From JBLFWJ01 sp047611425 (GTDB taxonomy: Bacteria > Bacteroidota > Bacteroidia > UBA10329): a stretch of 8,514 nt of DNA. The stretch covers positions 1 to 8,514 of the forward strand of contig JBLFWJ010000145.1 of the NCBI GenBank assembly GCA_047611425.1, in the 5' to 3' direction. Position numbers and translations under genes: made by a program. The notes under the pieces were generated by a model. The model was not told the origin of the DNA. It saw nothing but the letters and a program-made list of their open reading frames with translations, and ran no database searches. Positions 6,395 to 8,514 of this stretch are shown piece after piece (the first letter of the stretch is position 1; every line of letters begins with the position of its first letter).

Positions 6395-8514
6395 ATGAAA
6401 CTTTTTCAGACTTTACTTAATACCATTGGGCTAAGAGCGGCTCTTATTGCTATTCTATTTGTACCGGTTATTGGTGCTTCTGCACAGACTATTGATGTCG
6501 GGCCACCAGATACATCAATTTGCAGTGGTGAACCCATTGATCTTACTGCGGTGACTACCGGAGGAGGAGGCGTTCCAATTGTAACTATAGCTGATTTCCC
6601 TGGATCTTTTGGTGTATCTATTTATGAGGATGATGGATACTCTTCGCCTGTGAACATCGGGTTTGACTTTGAGTTTTTTGGCAATATTTATAATCAATGC
6701 CTTATTTCCACGAACAGTTATATAACCTTCGATCTTGCTCAAGCAGGTCAATATTCTCCTTGGGGCATTAATGCGCCCATACCTAACGGAGCCTTAGATG
6801 ACCCTACCAATGCCATTATGTTTCCATGGCAAGACATTAATCCAAATGCTGACGGTGATTTGAATACTGCCGGAATTATCAGCTACGTTACTTGTGGCGA
6901 AGCTCCAAACCGAGTTTTCATTGTAGATTATTTCGAAGTGAAAATGTTTAGCTGCACAGACTTAATCTTTAGTAATCAGGTGAAATTATTTGAGACTTCG
7001 AACAGAATTGAGACACATATTGCCAATAAGCCTTTATGTGCAGCTTGGAATGGTGGTGCTGCTGTTCATGGTTTAGAAGACCCAACCGGAACCGTTGGTG
7101 TAGTTGTGCCTGGACGAAACTTCCCAGATAATTGGGCCGTCACAAATGATGGATATGAGTTTATTCCCGATGGTGGTGGTAGCTACAACATTAATCCAAT
7201 CACGTTTGAGTATTCCCCGTTACAATCTGGTTCTTTAATTTGGACTGATGACCAGGGAATCATAATTGGAAACAGCCCAACTATCACGGTTAATCCAGCT
7301 GTACCTACGATGTACACATGTACGGTTGAATTGCCCTGTGGTGTTGGAGTTACCGTTTCCGACTCAATTCTTGTTACAATAGGAAATGCCGATTTAGTGG
7401 CCGATTCCATTAATACCACCTGTGTTGGATTTGACGATGGAGGCGTTTTCATCGACCCTACTGGCAGCGTTTACCCTGCTGAAGTATCCATACTTGATGC
7501 TGGAACATTAACCCCGATTCAAACTATGTCTAATGTTTCTGGACCTGTTACATTAGGTGGAATCATAGGAAGTAACATACCAGCTGGGAATTACCTCGCC
7601 CAGGTAATTGATGCTGTTGGATGCGAGTCATTGGTTAATATAACGGTTAATGATCCACCAGCATTAACTTTTACTGCTGTGCCATCTGATGCTTCTTGTT
7701 TTGGATTTGGGGACGGAGAAGTAATTGTAAATCAAGACGGAAATGCGTTAGCTCCATTAACGTTTATTGCCGACAGTGGAGCATTTGCAGCTCAAATTAC
7801 TGGTGTCAATGTTTTAGACACTATCCAAGGCCTATACGCCAATGATTACACGATTACAATGATTGATGCGAACAACTGCCCCGGAACACCAGTTGATGTG
7901 GTTGTAGGAGAACCAACCGACCTTGTTCCAAATGCTGCCCATATTGATGTTCTTTGTTTTGGAGAAGAGATAAGCAAAGCTTGGGCTTTCCCTACAGGGA
8001 GTGTTGGGCCATATGAATTACTATGGGATGATCAATTTGCGCAGACTACTGACACTGCATTGTGGTTAGGGGCTGGCACGTATAATGTTCAAGTTACTGA
8101 TGCACAAAATTGTGTTACAGATACCTTTTTGGTAATTACTCAACCAGATTTGTTGGAGGTAGTTCTCACGGGAGAGTCTGATACTTGTGGACAATTCCCG
8201 AGTTTCTTAAGAGCTGATGTAACTGGCGGTTTGTCACCTTACTTGTATGATTGGGCGCACACTAATAACATGGACGAAATCTATATAGACACGTTGAACT
8301 ACTACTCAATGGATTCGGCCGTAACCTACGGTGATTATAGTATCATCGTTCTTGACTCAAATAATTGTGAGGTTACTGGCGAAATCAATATCCCTTTGAT
8401 TCCTGGGCCTATTGCTGAATTCCTAACCAGGTCTAAGCCACAGGAGATTATTGACCCGTATGCGCTTTTTGACAATCAGTCGTCTTTAGCGGTATCCTAC
8501 GAATGGCATTTTGG
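6395..8514 (+). CDS. Large secreted SprB-repeat adhesin-like protein (3' partial)
   Basis: The frame is open from ATG 6395 to the window edge, 706 full codons without a stop. A signal peptide is clear: MKLFQTLLNTIGLRAAL, a hydrophobic core, then GASAQ with cleavage at about 30. Residues about 35-55 begin an Ig/PKD-like segment (SICSGEPIDLTA). Residues about 70-240 form a domain with PVNIGFDFEFFGN and LISTNSYITFD, similar in appearance to nidogen-like or jelly-roll N-terminal domains of Bacteroidota surface proteins. An Ig-like strand region runs to about 330, and four SprB-like repeats follow (about 334-668). A PKD-like domain begins near 670 (PIAEFLTRSK, ending SYEWHFG at the edge), as usually precedes a CHU_C tail. 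It is probably Sec-exported and T9SS-delivered, acting in adhesion or gliding; that role is inferred. The gene follows the membrane protein gene by 58 bp on the same strand, with no obvious terminator between and no convincing promoter. Confidence 0.9.
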   Translation, partial: MKLFQTLLNTIGLRAALIAILFVPVIGASAQTIDVGPPDTSICSGEPIDLTAVTTGGGGVPIVTIADFPGSFGVSIYEDDGYSSPVNIGFDFEFFGNIYNQCLISTNSYITFDLAQAGQYSPWGINAPIPNGALDDPTNAIMFPWQDINPNADGDLNTAGIISYVTCGEAPNRVFIVDYFEVKMFSCTDLIFSNQVKLFETSNRIETHIANKPLCAAWNGGAAVHGLEDPTGTVGVVVPGRNFPDNWAVTNDGYEFIPDGGGSYNINPITFEYSPLQSGSLIWTDDQGIIIGNSPTITVNPAVPTMYTCTVELPCGVGVTVSDSILVTIGNADLVADSINTTCVGFDDGGVFIDPTGSVYPAEVSILDAGTLTPIQTMSNVSGPVTLGGIIGSNIPAGNYLAQVIDAVGCESLVNITVNDPPALTFTAVPSDASCFGFGDGEVIVNQDGNALAPLTFIADSGAFAAQITGVNVLDTIQGLYANDYTITMIDANNCPGTPVDVVVGEPTDLVPNAAHIDVLCFGEEISKAWAFPTGSVGPYELLWDDQFAQTTDTALWLGAGTYNVQVTDAQNCVTDTFLVITQPDLLEVVLTGESDTCGQFPSFLRADVTGGLSPYLYDWAHTNNMDEIYIDTLNYYSMDSAVTYGDYSIIVLDSNNCEVTGEINIPLIPGPIAEFLTRSKPQEIIDPYALFDNQSSLAVSYEWHF
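7394..8398 (+). repeat. Four tandem SprB-like repeats with paired cysteines
   Basis: Within the adhesin-like protein, four units of about 73-85 residues start near residues 334, 424, 512 and 586. Each has a Cys close to its start (Cys343, 435, 521, 598: TTCVG, ASCFG, VLCFG, DTCGQ) and one close to its end (Cys410, 495, 573, 658: VGC, NNC, QNC, NNC), 52-67 residues apart. The middle of the best unit reads GSVGPYELLWDD, then LGAGTYNVQVTDAQNC, the SprB-repeat pattern. The DNA is well diverged between units, so these are old protein repeats, not recent duplications. Confidence 0.75.

Noticed and set aside
1..8514. CRISPR array, tRNA/rRNA genes, insertion sequences or phage genes
   Set aside because: No regularly spaced direct repeats, no cloverleaf-like or rRNA-like stretches, and no transposase or integrase frames were seen on either strand.

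Overview
The window looks like chromosomal DNA from a member of the Bacteroidota, probably a flavobacterium-like gliding or adhesive marine or freshwater lineage. Evidence for this: a secreted protein ending in a type A C-terminal sorting domain of the type IX secretion system (T9SS), a second protein with the 'FTPNGDGxND' gliding-motility-associated C-terminal (CHU_C) domain, a third with SprB-like repeats, candidate Bacteroidota -7 promoter elements (TAnnTTTG), and starts without Shine-Dalgarno sequences. The genus cannot be named from the sequence alone.

Layout. Bases 1-2741 (+) hold the 3' 912 codons of a large secreted FG-GAP/VCBS propeller protein with an inserted sandwich-like domain and a type A sorting tail; only most of its signal peptide is missing. 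It converges with, and overlaps by 11 bp, a small single-domain aspartyl protease gene on the minus strand (2731-3156). Upstream of the protease, also on the minus strand, is malate dehydrogenase (3218-4153), with a strong intrinsic terminator lying between the two genes. A divergent intergenic region (4154-4464) carries candidate promoters for both directions, a 10-bp palindrome and a hairpin.

Rightward from there runs a three-gene block: an ECF sigma factor (4465-5034, GTG start); 3 bp later a single-pass membrane protein (5038-6336) with a short N-terminal cytosolic segment, two PKD-like domains and a CHU_C domain; and 58 bp later a secreted adhesin-like protein (6395 to beyond the window end) with a signal peptide and four Cys-paired SprB-like repeats.

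How the parts may work together. mdh and the protease are housekeeping or general genes. The sigma/membrane protein/adhesin block is the distinctive part. By position and topology the membrane protein is a candidate anti-sigma factor whose periplasmic part resembles the C-terminal end of a T9SS cargo protein. It sits directly before a large T9SS-type cargo gene. A working hypothesis is a sigma/anti-sigma switch that senses T9SS traffic or surface protein status and controls the adhesin. Neither the anti-sigma function nor the target promoter can be shown from this sequence.
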